Source: DATAFO01 sp046728935
Lineage (GTDB): Bacteria > Actinomycetota > Thermoleophilia > Solirubrobacterales > 70-9
Length of the DNA: 6,622 nt
Direction: 5' to 3'
Assembly (NCBI GenBank): GCA_046728935.1
Contig: JBKPFS010000047.1
Coordinates: 1-6,622 of the forward strand
Shown piece by piece: positions 1 to 5,973 of this stretch. Under the pieces are notes generated by a model. That model did not search any database. It was not told where the DNA came from and saw nothing but the letters and a program-made list of their open reading frames with translations. The translations under genes were made by a program, and so were the position numbers. Each line of letters opens with the position of its first letter. Position 1 is the stretch's first letter.

Positions 1-2
1 TC

Positions 3-146
3 TACCGCAGCTCCGCGGAGCGCACCGGCGCGCTCGAGGGCTGGCTCTGGCGCTACAACTACCGGCGCAAGCACGGCGCCCTCGGTCGAAGGCCACCGGC
101 AGCTCGGCTCGTCGAGCTGAACAACGCGCTCGGGTCCTACATCTAG
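3..146 (+). CDS. IS481-family transposase, C-terminal fragment (5' end outside window)
   Basis: The open frame from the left edge ends at TAG 144-146 and gives 47 residues. They carry the usual tail of IS481/IS3-type DDE transposases: an aromatic stretch reading WLWRYNYRRKHGALGRRPP, then RLVELNNALGSYI. In IS481 elements the segment W-x-YN-x-x-R-x-H-x-AL-G-x-x-PP lies just after the catalytic Glu of the DDE domain, so the catalytic residues lie upstream of the window. The extreme C-terminus looks intact, ending at the usual N-N-x-L-G-x-Y. I found no convincing terminal inverted repeat between the stop and the next gene, so the right end of the element cannot be placed. The family call is firm; whether the element is whole or a remnant cannot be judged here. 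Confidence 0.85.
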   Translation, partial: YRSSAERTGALEGWLWRYNYRRKHGALGRRPPAARLVELNNALGSYI

Positions 147-298
147 CTCTCGCAGCGCGTGATCGCGGCGGCGCGCCCGCCGCTGCACCGGTCGTTCCCC
201 CCCCGGCCGCGCGCGCGCCCGACCAGATCGAGATCGTCGCTAGCGCGACGAAGAGCGCGCGACTAGCGGAGCCGCCCCACCGTTCCCTGGGCTGCGCG

Positions 299-304
299 TA
301 GGCT
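299..304 (+). promoter_or_regulatory. Candidate -10 box (TAGGCT) for the first SRPBCC gene
   Basis: TAGGCT fits the actinobacterial -10 consensus TANNNT and lies 7 nt before the ATG at 312. That spacing would start transcription at or next to the start codon, giving a leaderless mRNA. No Shine-Dalgarno sequence precedes this ATG, which agrees. No clear -35 box is visible. The same hexamer precedes the cyclase gene at 5974. Confidence 0.4.
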
Positions 305-311
305 GCCCGGG

Positions 312-932
312 ATGTCCGAATCCGAGCTCGCCGACGACTTCTTGCCCGTCTATGACGTGTCCGACGGGGTTGCCGCGGCCGTGGAGGCCGACAGGGACAC
401 GGCTTGGCGAGCGCTCCTCGACGTGGACCTGCTGAAGCTGGGGCGGGAGGCGCCGCTGGTCGGAATGCTGGGTGCTCTGCGGATGCTGCCGGAGGTCGTC
501 GGCCACCTCCTACACGGGGAGCGTCCGGCGAAGCCGCCGGAGTCAATGCGGCTGCGCGACCTGCCGTCGATCCCGATGTACGAAGGCGGGTGGATCTTGC
601 TCGGCGAGCGGCCGGGCGAGGAGATCGCGCTGGGCCTTGTGGGCAAGTTCTGGCGGCCAGTGATCGAGTTCGCGCGGATCGGCAGCGCAGCCGAGTTCCA
701 CGATTTCGAAGAGCCGGGATTCGCGAAGATCGTCTACGCCCTCTCCGCGCGCGGGCTCGATTCGAACAGGACGCTCCTCTCCGGCCTCATGCGTACCGCG
801 ACCACCGACGAACACGCCCGGCGGTGGTTTCGCCGCTACTGGACCTTCGGCGTCGGCTCCGGCGCCCACATCCTGGTTGGCTCCCTGCTCGAGTCGGCGC
901 GGCGCGCGGCCGAGGGCGACGGGGAGGGGTAG
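312..932 (+). CDS. SRPBCC-superfamily-like protein of unknown ligand
   Basis: The protein has 206 aa, with no signal peptide or membrane helix. Its layout resembles START/Bet v1-like (SRPBCC) small-ligand-binding proteins. An opening strand (YDVSD, residues 14-18) leads into a helix with a conserved Trp (AWRALL, about 31-36). A central strand pair follows (GGWILLGERPGEEIALG, about 92-108) with GKFW at 111-114. Next comes the strand region with FHDFEEPGFAKI, and a long C-terminal helix (TTDEHARRWFRRYW, about 164-177) of the kind that caps the cavity. The fold call rests on recognised pattern, not a search. The ligand is unknown. The ATG at 312 is preferred because a TANNNT box sits 7 nt upstream and the aligned family region starts soon after. 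The next gene begins 6 nt past the stop, so the two are probably co-transcribed. Confidence 0.7.
   Translation: MSESELADDFLPVYDVSDGVAAAVEADRDTAWRALLDVDLLKLGREAPLVGMLGALRMLPEVVGHLLHGERPAKPPESMRLRDLPSIPMYEGGWILLGERPGEEIALGLVGKFWRPVIEFARIGSAAEFHDFEEPGFAKIVYALSARGLDSNRTLLSGLMRTATTDEHARRWFRRYWTFGVGSGAHILVGSLLESARRAAEGDGEG
921..929 (+). promoter_or_regulatory. Shine-Dalgarno-like run for the second SRPBCC gene
   Basis: GGGGAGGGG lies at the very end of the upstream gene, 9 nt before the ATG at 939. It supports that start and fits translation of the second gene from an internal site on a shared transcript, unlike the first gene, which has no such sequence. Confidence 0.5.
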
Positions 933-938
933 GGCCGC

Positions 939-1667
939 ATGGAAGGCGGCTTCGTCAAGACGCGGCCGTTCGGGCCGCTGGAGGTCGTGCGCGCCTTCGG
1001 AGTGATGCTCGGCGGCTCGATCGCCCTCGCCGCAGCCGCCGCGGCAAGCATCGGGGCGTTCGCCCGAGCCGTCATCTCGCGTCGCCGCCCCCCGCCGCTC
1101 GCGGCCCTCGGTACCGGCGCGACGGCGCTCTACGCGTTTGTGGTCAGGCCCTGGCACGTGCGCTGGGGGGCCGAACCCGAGGACGAGCAGCGGGAGCTGC
1201 CTGGCGACGAGTTTCTTCCGGAAGACGGCACGCAGATTCTCCACGTGGTGACGATCGATGCACCGGTCCAGGAGGTGTGGCCCTGGCTCGCCCAGCTCGG
1301 CCAGGATCGCAGCGGGTTCTACAGCTACGAGTGGCTCGAGAACCTGGCCGGATGCGAGATGACGAACGCGGACCGCATCCATCCGGAATGGCAGCATCGT
1401 GAGCTGGGCGAGACCGTCCACCTGCACCCGGCGGGAGGACTGAGGGTGAGCGTATTCGAGCCGGGACGCGCGCTAGGGCTCGAGGGCTGGGGCACGTTCG
1501 CCCTCGAGCCCGTCGCGGAGGGTCGAACCCGCCTGATCGCGCGCGGTGGGGTCGCGCGTGGCGTGGGCGCTGCCATGTACGCAACGCTGATGGAGATCCC
1601 GCACTTCCTGATGGAGCGGCGCATGCTCCTCGGGATCAAGGAGCGCGCCGAGCGACACCCGGGGTGA
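939..1667 (+). CDS. SRPBCC family protein with N-terminal membrane segments
   Basis: The product has 242 aa. Residues about 20-42 are Ala-rich and hydrophobic, and about 53-69 form a second hydrophobic stretch, so one or two membrane segments probably anchor it. A linker with LPGDEFL (87-93) leads to an SRPBCC domain from about 100. It begins with a strand and helix (VTIDAPVQEVWPWLAQLG, 104-121), then an aromatic block FYSYEWLENL (127-136) and the family-like NADRIHPEWQ. The C-terminal helix carries MERRMLLGIKERAER. Such proteins are usually annotated as SRPBCC or polyketide cyclase/dehydrase-like; no substrate can be read from the sequence. It starts 6 nt after the preceding gene, with a purine-rich ribosome site upstream. 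A broken paralogue lies tail to tail with it at 1709-2359, which argues for local duplication and inversion or for two related insertions. Confidence 0.8.
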   Translation: MEGGFVKTRPFGPLEVVRAFGVMLGGSIALAAAAAASIGAFARAVISRRRPPPLAALGTGATALYAFVVRPWHVRWGAEPEDEQRELPGDEFLPEDGTQILHVVTIDAPVQEVWPWLAQLGQDRSGFYSYEWLENLAGCEMTNADRIHPEWQHRELGETVHLHPAGGLRVSVFEPGRALGLEGWGTFALEPVAEGRTRLIARGGVARGVGAAMYATLMEIPHFLMERRMLLGIKERAERHPG

Positions 1668-1780
1668 CTCAGCCGCCGATGCCGAGGCCTATCGCTGCCG
1701 CGTCAGCGCTAGTGGGAGACCTGCTCCGCAGCGAGCCGCTCTGCGCGTTGCTTGATCCCCAGCAGCATCCTTCGCTCCAT
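1611..1780. repeat. Imperfect inverted repeat formed by the 3' ends of two convergent SRPBCC paralogues
   Basis: The arms are 1611-1654 (plus gene) and 1737-1780 (minus paralogue). By hand alignment 36 of 44 positions are identical, with no gaps. Both encode the peptide MERRMLLGIK followed by E/Q-RAER. The repeat is explained by shared coding ancestry in opposite orientation. In a transcript reading through either gene it could fold into a long imperfect hairpin with an 82 nt loop, but I see no U-tract, so I do not call it a terminator. Confidence 0.75.
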
Positions 1781-2359
1781 GACAAGCGAGCCGGGCTTCA
1801 TCACCAACATTCCGAGGCGCTGCCCTGCCGCCGCGCCCTTCATCGCGATCCGATTCCGGCTGATCAGACGGGTCGAGCCGTTGTCGGGGACGAGTGAAAG
1901 GTCCAGACCCAGTCGCCTGCCTCCGAGCGGTTCGAGAGCGTCCGTTCGGGCTCGAGGATCTCCACCCGCATGCCGGGACGGTCCTCGCGGCTGCGCACGA
2001 CGTCGCCCACCTTGAGGTCTTGCCACTCCGGGTGGATCCGATCCGCGCTGTGCATGTTGAGGCCGAACAGGTTCTCGATCCAGTCATAGGTGTAGGCGCC
2101 GGCTCGACCGGGTCCCATCTGGACCAGCCAGGGCCATATCGCCGACGGAGGCGCGTCGATCGAGATCGCCCGGTCGCGACGACGTCGGCGGCCTCCAGCA
2201 GCTCGTCCCCGGGGAGCGGCCTCGCGCCTCAGCGGCGGTTGCGCCCCAGTTCAGCACCCAGCGCCGAAGGTAGCGCCGGTAGACAGCCTCTACCGCGACT
2301 GCCGCGGCGACGAGGCCGGCGGCGCCGATCGGTGCGCTTCGAGCCCGGTTCAGAACCAT
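1709..2359 (-). pseudogene. Frameshifted SRPBCC family paralogue (three one-base losses)
   Basis: Read from ATG 2359 to TAG 1709, this would encode about 217 aa similar to the intact SRPBCC protein at 939-1667. The frame is broken three times. Near 2223-2227 it shifts after WGATAAEA into RPLPGDELLEAADVVAT. Near 2171-2172 it shifts into RAISIDAPPSAIWPWLVQMG. Near 1894-1896 it shifts into LVPDNGSTRLISRNR. Each shift corresponds to one missing base, and together they restore the starting frame. The spliced translation has no internal stop and keeps the family landmarks: LPGDELL, the AIWPWLVQMG helix, YTYDWIENL, SADRIHPEWQ and the terminal MERRMLLGIKQRAER. It begins with one hydrophobic segment (residues about 10-24), shorter than the intact paralogue's N-terminus. 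It lies 24 nt downstream of the minus-strand gene ending at 2384 and may be in its operon. It is either a recently inactivated gene or an intact gene with sequencing or assembly indels. Confidence 0.8.
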
Positions 2360-2383
2360 CCGGCAGCTAGTCCCGGGGCGCGG

Positions 2384-3043
2384 TCATGTCCTCAGTCTTC
2401 TACCTGCCCCGACGTGGAGAGGAGAGCCAGCGCTCCTGCGTGCAACCACAACCCCGGCCTGCCAGCCGGGCGCGCGTCCACCTGCCGGCGGCCGAATCGC
2501 TCCGGCGTCGATCCCGCTGCGCTCGATCACCCACGCGATCACCGAGTTCGAATTCCACATCTCACCGGTCCCGAGTTCATCCCGACCCCACACCGGGGTC
2601 GGGACCCGCGCGACCAGGTCGAGTACGCGCCGCGCGCCATCCTCGTCACTGCACAGGCGGCGCGGGCTGTCGACCGCCTCCGCGATATCCGGAATGCGCC
2701 CACCGCGCCACAACCGGATCTCGTAGCGGAAGACCCGAAATCGGCCTGCCCAGCGGCTGCCGACCGCGCCTTCGGCGACAACGCCACGCCGCTGGCCGCT
2801 CACGTCCGGGACCGGCGTCTGCTCGATGACGAACATGCCCTCCGGGACCTCAACCTGGAGGCCGGAGTGGTAGAGATCGCGCCGTGGACGTCGCTCCAGC
2901 AGCGCCGCGAGCGCCTCATAGACGCGACCGTTGAGCCTCACGAAGTGACCACCCGCGCCGAGAGGCAGCCAGTAGAGGTCGACAGTGGCCCTCCCGCGGC
3001 CGGCGGCATCGCCGGCGAGCAACTCGCGGCCGTCTTTTCCCAC
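2384..3043 (-). CDS. Conserved-looking hypothetical protein (DLYWLPLGAGGHF / MWNSNS motifs)
   Basis: The product has 219 aa from a GTG at 3043; an in-frame TAG lies a few codons upstream and no ATG lies between, so this is the only practical start. I cannot name the family. Strongly patterned segments are DLYWLPLGAGGHFVRLNG (22-39), DLYHSGLQVEVPEGMFVIE (56-74), RGVVAEGAVGSRWAGRFRVFRYE (three parts within 86-108), PTPVWGRDEL (148-157) and GEMWNSNSVIAWVI (160-173). The order His (H59, in YHSGL), beta hairpin, then an N-x-N motif opening a hydrophobic helix recalls circularly permuted papain-fold (PPPDE/LRAT-like) proteins, but the expected Cys is absent (NSNS). This is my inference, not an established assignment. 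There is no signal peptide or membrane helix. The last 20 or so residues, after GVVVARR, look less patterned, and a late frameshift there cannot be excluded. It is divergent from the gene at 3103. Confidence 0.7.
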   Translation of the reverse strand: MGKDGRELLAGDAAGRGRATVDLYWLPLGAGGHFVRLNGRVYEALAALLERRPRRDLYHSGLQVEVPEGMFVIEQTPVPDVSGQRRGVVAEGAVGSRWAGRFRVFRYEIRLWRGGRIPDIAEAVDSPRRLCSDEDGARRVLDLVARVPTPVWGRDELGTGEMWNSNSVIAWVIERSGIDAGAIRPPAGGRAPGWQAGVVVARRSAGSPLHVGAGRRLRT

Positions 3044-3102
3044 GTCGCGAGTATGTCGACTCGTCTAGCCCGGGCGGAGTGCGCGACCGGCCTGATCCTC
3101 CG

Positions 3103-3489
3103 ATGAGCGAAACCGACCTCTGGCAGGCGATGCTCTACGTCCACGTGCTGGCGATGGCCTTCTTCGTCGGTGGGCAGATCGTCGTTGCGACCGCCGTAGT
3201 GCCCGTCGAGCGCAGCGCGCCGGACGCGGAGCGGCTCCGGGCGATCGCGAGAAGGTTCGGCATCGGCTCGGCCGCGGCCTTGGTGGTCCTCCTTGCCACC
3301 GGCGCGGCGCTGGCATCACACCACGGGCTGTGGGGATCGACGACCTTGCGCGTCAAGCTCGGTCTGGTCGGTGCCGTGATCCTCCTCACGCTGCTTCACC
3401 TCCGCCATCCGCGCGCCCACGCCATCCAGGCCGCCGTGTTCGTCGCGACCCTCGCGATCGTTTGGCTCGGCCTCGACCTCTCGGCTTGA
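3103..3489 (+). CDS. Small four-helix membrane protein, CopD-superfamily-like
   Basis: The product has 128 aa and four predicted membrane helices at about 9-31, 53-71, 82-99 and 108-124. The first helix contains YVHVLAMAFFVGGQ, with a His (H14) about eight residues before a small-residue GG turn. This pattern is typical of the CopD/HemJ-like and DUF2269-like membrane families, where helix histidines are often haem or metal ligands. H73 and H74 follow helix 2 and H99 ends helix 3. Function is unknown; a copper or haem-related role is only suggested by family resemblance. I prefer the ATG at 3103 over the in-frame GTG at 3079, because the extra residues (RDRPDPP) are hydrophilic, proline-rich and unlike the family. 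No clear ribosome site is present. The gene is divergent from 2384-3043 and convergent with treT. Confidence 0.8.
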   Translation: MSETDLWQAMLYVHVLAMAFFVGGQIVVATAVVPVERSAPDAERLRAIARRFGIGSAAALVVLLATGAALASHHGLWGSTTLRVKLGLVGAVILLTLLHLRHPRAHAIQAAVFVATLAIVWLGLDLSA

Positions 3490-3756
3490 GACACACGGCA
3501 ACTACGTGGTCGCCACGGATTCAGTCGCGTAGGCGGCACCGATGCACACGCAAGCCGACCGGGAGACGATTGACGCGATGACACCGACCGTGAACACCGT
3601 CCGACACCGAACGCGCTCCCATGCGAGAGCGGCCCCTCCGCGGGCGCGAGGTCCGCGGCACGCCCCGAAGGCGAGCGCCTTCGCCGTCCAGGAGAGGTGG
3701 GACCCCGGGCCGGGGACGCCGCGATCCGGGAGCGAGAGGGACTTCGCGCACACGGG
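3490..3756. other. Convergent intergenic region without a recognisable gene
   Basis: This 267 nt lies between the 3' ends of the plus-strand membrane protein and minus-strand treT. Both strands have short Arg/Pro-rich open frames that look like random high-GC translation. I recognised no domain or RNA gene. The only structure I can point to is the short hairpin at 3666-3683. Confidence 0.6.
3666..3683. repeat. Perfect 8-bp inverted repeat, possible hairpin between convergent genes
   Basis: CGAAGGCG, then AG, then CGCCTTCG. In RNA the inner pairs would open to leave a 6-bp stem (CGAAGG/CCTTCG) with a 6-nt loop. It sits about 180 nt after the plus-strand gene and 75 nt after the end of treT, where a bidirectional terminator would be useful. 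There is no T-tract on either side, and such short palindromes arise easily at this GC content, so a terminator role is only a possibility. Confidence 0.3.
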
Positions 3757-5175
3757 CTAGTCGTCGAAGAGCATCTCCTCGATCAGCTCCATGTACTGCA
3801 CCAGGTGTCGGGTGCCGAGGAACAATCCGCGTACACGGGCGCGGGCCGCGGTCCCCATCGCGCGAGCCCGATCAGGATCGTCGAGCAGCTCGTCGACGGC
3901 CGCCGCCGTCGCGTCGAGATCGGTGGGGTCGTCGATGAGCACCCCTGATTCGCCGTCGACGATCTGATCCTGGATCCCGCCAATGCGGCTGGCGACCACC
4001 GGGCGGGCCTTCCACATCGCCTCCGCGACTGTCAGCCCGAAACCCTCGGCCAGGCTCTTCTGGAGCACGACGTCGGCGCGACGCTGAATCGCATTCACGG
4101 TCGCCGCGTTCTCCTCGACGTCGTCCATCGGGACGCAGGCGAGATGCACCCGCGCTCTCAGCGCGGCGGGCAGAGCCTCGCGCTGGGCGCGGATCTCCGC
4201 CAGCACCTCCGCGCCCTCGGGGTCGTCGGCCACGTCCGCGACAGCCGGCCCTGCGAGCAGCAGGTGGGCGCGCGGGTGCCGGCAACGCTCGGCGAAGCAG
4301 CGAAGGACACCCGCCGGGTCCTTGAGCCTGTCCCAGCGCGAAACCTGGGCGACGAGCGGCGCGGCGCGCGGCACCGGGCCCTCCTGATCGAGCTCAGCGG
4401 CGCGGCCGACGCGGCCCTCGCTCCCGTCCTGGCGCGCGAATAGGGGGTCGGAGCCACCGTCCTCGGCGAGCCCGGCCTTGGCCAGGATCGCCGCCACGAC
4501 CGCCGGCTCCAGCTCCTGGTTCTTGGCCGAGAACGCATCGATCGAGGGCGGGACGAGCCACAGCCTCGCCTCATCGAGTCCCTCCCACGCAAAGGCGCGC
4601 CGGGAGAACACGCACGCGTCCGCCTCACGGACGTAGGGCAGGAGGAACGCCCACGCTCGTCGCGCGAGCTCGTTCGGGCGATCGAGCCCGACGTGGCAGC
4701 GCCACACAACACGCACACCGTCGGACCGCATCAGGCCCGTCAGGGCGGCGGTCTGAGGATCGTGGAGGTAGACGATGTCGCCATGTGCGACCACCCCCGC
4801 GAGCTCCCTGGCGTTCGATTCGAGGGTGTCCTCGTAGATCGCGCGCTCGGTCTCCCCGAGCCCGCCCCCGTCTCCCTCCGAACCGTGGAGGTTGTTGTGG
4901 ATTCGCTTCGTGATCCTGAAGAACTCCTCGTTGCCCGTGATCGTCAACCAGCGGGCGTCCACGCCAGCGCCCCGCGCGTACGCGAGCAAGGACTGGAGCA
5001 TCTCGGCCACACCACCGCCTCGAGCGGTGGAGTTCACGTGCCAGATCGTGCGTCCGGCGAGGATCCGGCTCGCGCTGCGAATCGCCTCCTCGACGGCCGC
5101 GTAGTCGCGCCCCACGAGGGCACGAAAGCGCTCCGGCGACGCGGGCTTGACCGTGACCTCTTTGATCGCCGCCAC
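3757..5175 (-). CDS. treT: Trehalose glycosyltransferring synthase (TreT-like, GT4)
   Basis: The protein has 472 aa. TreT enzymes make trehalose in one step from an NDP-glucose donor and free glucose in the cytoplasm. The N-terminal signature GRTIWHVNSTARGGGVAEML (41-60) is diagnostic of this branch and holds the Gly loop at the nucleotide-sugar site. It is followed by WLTITGNEEFF and TKRIHNNLHG, then a Rossmann part with DIVYLHDPQTAAL. The C-terminal donor domain has VSRWDRLKDP with R280 and K285, the usual diphosphate-contacting pair, and the GT4 EX7E motif EGFGLTVAE (E377, E385). A polar stretch at about 250-272 looks like a lineage insertion; the size slightly exceeds archaeal TreT (about 410 aa). 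The GTG at 5175 is chosen because a TANNNT box lies 6 nt upstream and the frame beyond it translates to low-complexity sequence antisense to the ZIP remnant. No treY, treZ, otsA, otsB or transporter lies beside it. The donor nucleotide is unknown. Confidence 0.85.
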   Translation of the reverse strand: MAAIKEVTVKPASPERFRALVGRDYAAVEEAIRSASRILAGRTIWHVNSTARGGGVAEMLQSLLAYARGAGVDARWLTITGNEEFFRITKRIHNNLHGSEGDGGGLGETERAIYEDTLESNARELAGVVAHGDIVYLHDPQTAALTGLMRSDGVRVVWRCHVGLDRPNELARRAWAFLLPYVREADACVFSRRAFAWEGLDEARLWLVPPSIDAFSAKNQELEPAVVAAILAKAGLAEDGGSDPLFARQDGSEGRVGRAAELDQEGPVPRAAPLVAQVSRWDRLKDPAGVLRCFAERCRHPRAHLLLAGPAVADVADDPEGAEVLAEIRAQREALPAALRARVHLACVPMDDVEENAATVNAIQRRADVVLQKSLAEGFGLTVAEAMWKARPVVASRIGGIQDQIVDGESGVLIDDPTDLDATAAAVDELLDDPDRARAMGTAARARVRGLFLGTRHLVQYMELIEEMLFDD

Positions 5176-5181
5176 GGCCGG

Positions 5182-5187
5182 ACAGTA
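5182..5187 (-). promoter_or_regulatory. Candidate -10 box (TACTGT) for treT
   Basis: On the minus strand TACTGT fits TANNNT and ends 6 nt before the GTG start at 5175, the spacing expected of a leaderless transcript. An overlapping GGCTA stands just upstream of it. No Shine-Dalgarno sequence lies between box and start, and no clear -35 is visible. Confidence 0.35.
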
Positions 5188-5231
5188 GCCTGCCGGTCCG
5201 TGCCCCCGCCACGAGGGCGCTGGCCCGCCTT

Positions 5232-5648
5232 GTGCTGATCCTGCTGCTCGCGGCGACCGCAACAGCCGTCGCCACGGGACTCGGCGCAATTCCCGTGTTC
5301 GCCCTGGGCGCACGGGCCGCGGCGCTCCAGCCGCACTTGCTCCGGGATCGCCTCCGGCGCGATGGGCGTCGCCTCCGTAGCGGGGCTGCTCCTGCCCGGG
5401 CTCGACGAGGGCTCGGCCTGGTCGGTCGTCACCGGGCTCGCAGCCGGGGCGATCTTCCTGGTCCTGATCCAGGGCGCGCTGGAAGCGCGACAGCGGCACG
5501 TCGAGCGGGCTCTGAGCGCTGGGCTTCGAACCTCGGTCTTGGTCTTCGTGGTGCTGCTCGTCCACAGCCTTCCGGAGGGGCTCGAGATCGCGACCGCGTA
5601 CGTCTCGGACACAGCTGGCCTGAGCCTGTTCGTGATCGTCGCGATGAC
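5232..5648 (+). pseudogene. ZIP-family metal transporter, frameshifted and truncated
   Basis: From a probable GTG at 5232 the frame reads LLLAATATAVATGLGAIPVF, the usual first helix of bacterial ZIP (ZupT/GufA-like) transporters. Near 5340-5344 one extra base moves it to another frame, which continues GIASGAMGVASVAGLLLP, then a helix with VTGLAAGAIFLVLIQGAL, then LLVHSLPEGLEIATAY. HSLPEG is the ZIP helix-4 metal-binding motif. After LFVIVA (about 5645) homology stops. The second metal-site motif of helix 5 (normally [H/Q]N-x-PEG) and helices 6-8 are absent in all three plus frames downstream. A ZIP protein has about 250-300 aa, so roughly half is gone. The 3' edge given is approximate. It is divergent from treT, with 56 nt between the start codons. 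The frameshift alone could be a sequence error, but the missing half could not. Confidence 0.75.
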
Positions 5649-5973
5649 TTCGGGAGCGTCGCCGCGATCGTTAACTGACTTGGGAGCAGTCCGTCAGCGG
5701 GCTCTGCGTGCGCGATCGGTTTCCCATGGCCCCGAGCGCCGCCGGCGTGAAGCTTCCCGCGGCGCGAGTAGACCTCGACTTGATCGGGCGCCCTGGTCGC
5801 GCTCGACGCGCAGCTGGCGCGGATCAGCTCGCGCAGCGTCGGGCGAGACGCGGACGCAAATGATGTCCGCGATGGGCGCGCATGGCGGCCACGACTAGGT
5901 CGGACGCCGGGGCGCCTAGCCACGCGGTCGGCCGTGGATCGATCAGGCCGTGAGGGGCTAGGCTGAGACCCGC
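5649..5973. other. Stretch without a recognisable gene, after the ZIP remnant
   Basis: This 325 nt has open frames on both strands, including the run-on of the broken ZIP frame to TAG 5896-5898. None shows a domain, a credible start, or a continuation of ZIP helices 5-8. A plus-strand frame near 5726-5846 (beginning MAPSAAGVKLPAARVDLDLI) and a minus-strand frame with DQVEVYSRRGKLHAGG were considered. I could assign neither, and either may be remnant coding sequence from a deletion or insertion that cut the ZIP gene. The last 15 nt hold the candidate promoter of the cyclase gene. Confidence 0.5.
5959..5964 (+). promoter_or_regulatory. Candidate -10 box (TAGGCT) for the cyclase-YHS gene
   Basis: This is the same hexamer as before the gene at 312, ending 9 nt before the ATG at 5974. 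It fits TANNNT and a leaderless or nearly leaderless transcript. Only a weak GAG precedes the ATG, so it lacks a good ribosome site. No clear -35 is seen. Confidence 0.4.

Noticed and set aside
197..204. Run of eight C bases in the gap after the transposase
   Set aside because: It is not in a recognisable gene and shows no link to a phase-variable frame; it is unremarkable at this GC content, apart from being a likely place for read errors.
147..311. Search for the right terminal inverted repeat of the IS481 element
   Set aside because: The left end is outside the window and no credible terminal sequence or target duplication can be identified in this stretch.
404..1427. Long overlapping frames on both strands across the two SRPBCC genes (404-1402 plus, 543-1427 minus)
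   Set aside because: Their translations are Arg/Ala/Gly-rich and pattern-free, and they span the junction of two genes with recognisable family motifs. This is the usual artefact of high-GC coding DNA.
2414..3106. Plus-strand frame of 230 codons opposite the 2384-3043 gene
   Set aside because: The minus-strand product has ordered, structured motifs such as DLYWLPLGAGGHF. The plus-strand translation is Arg/Pro-rich with no recognisable pattern.
5176..5565. Extension of the treT open frame upstream of 5175 (giving a 602-aa protein)
   Set aside because: The extra 130 codons translate to low-complexity Gln/Asp/Gly/Arg-rich sequence antisense to the ZIP remnant, which has real homology. The TreT family starts near 5175, where a promoter-like box sits.
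5726..5925. Possible small genes in the gap before the cyclase, on either strand
   Set aside because: Candidate frames lack a good start signal and any recognisable domain, and no frame is clearly favoured, so I did not annotate a CDS.
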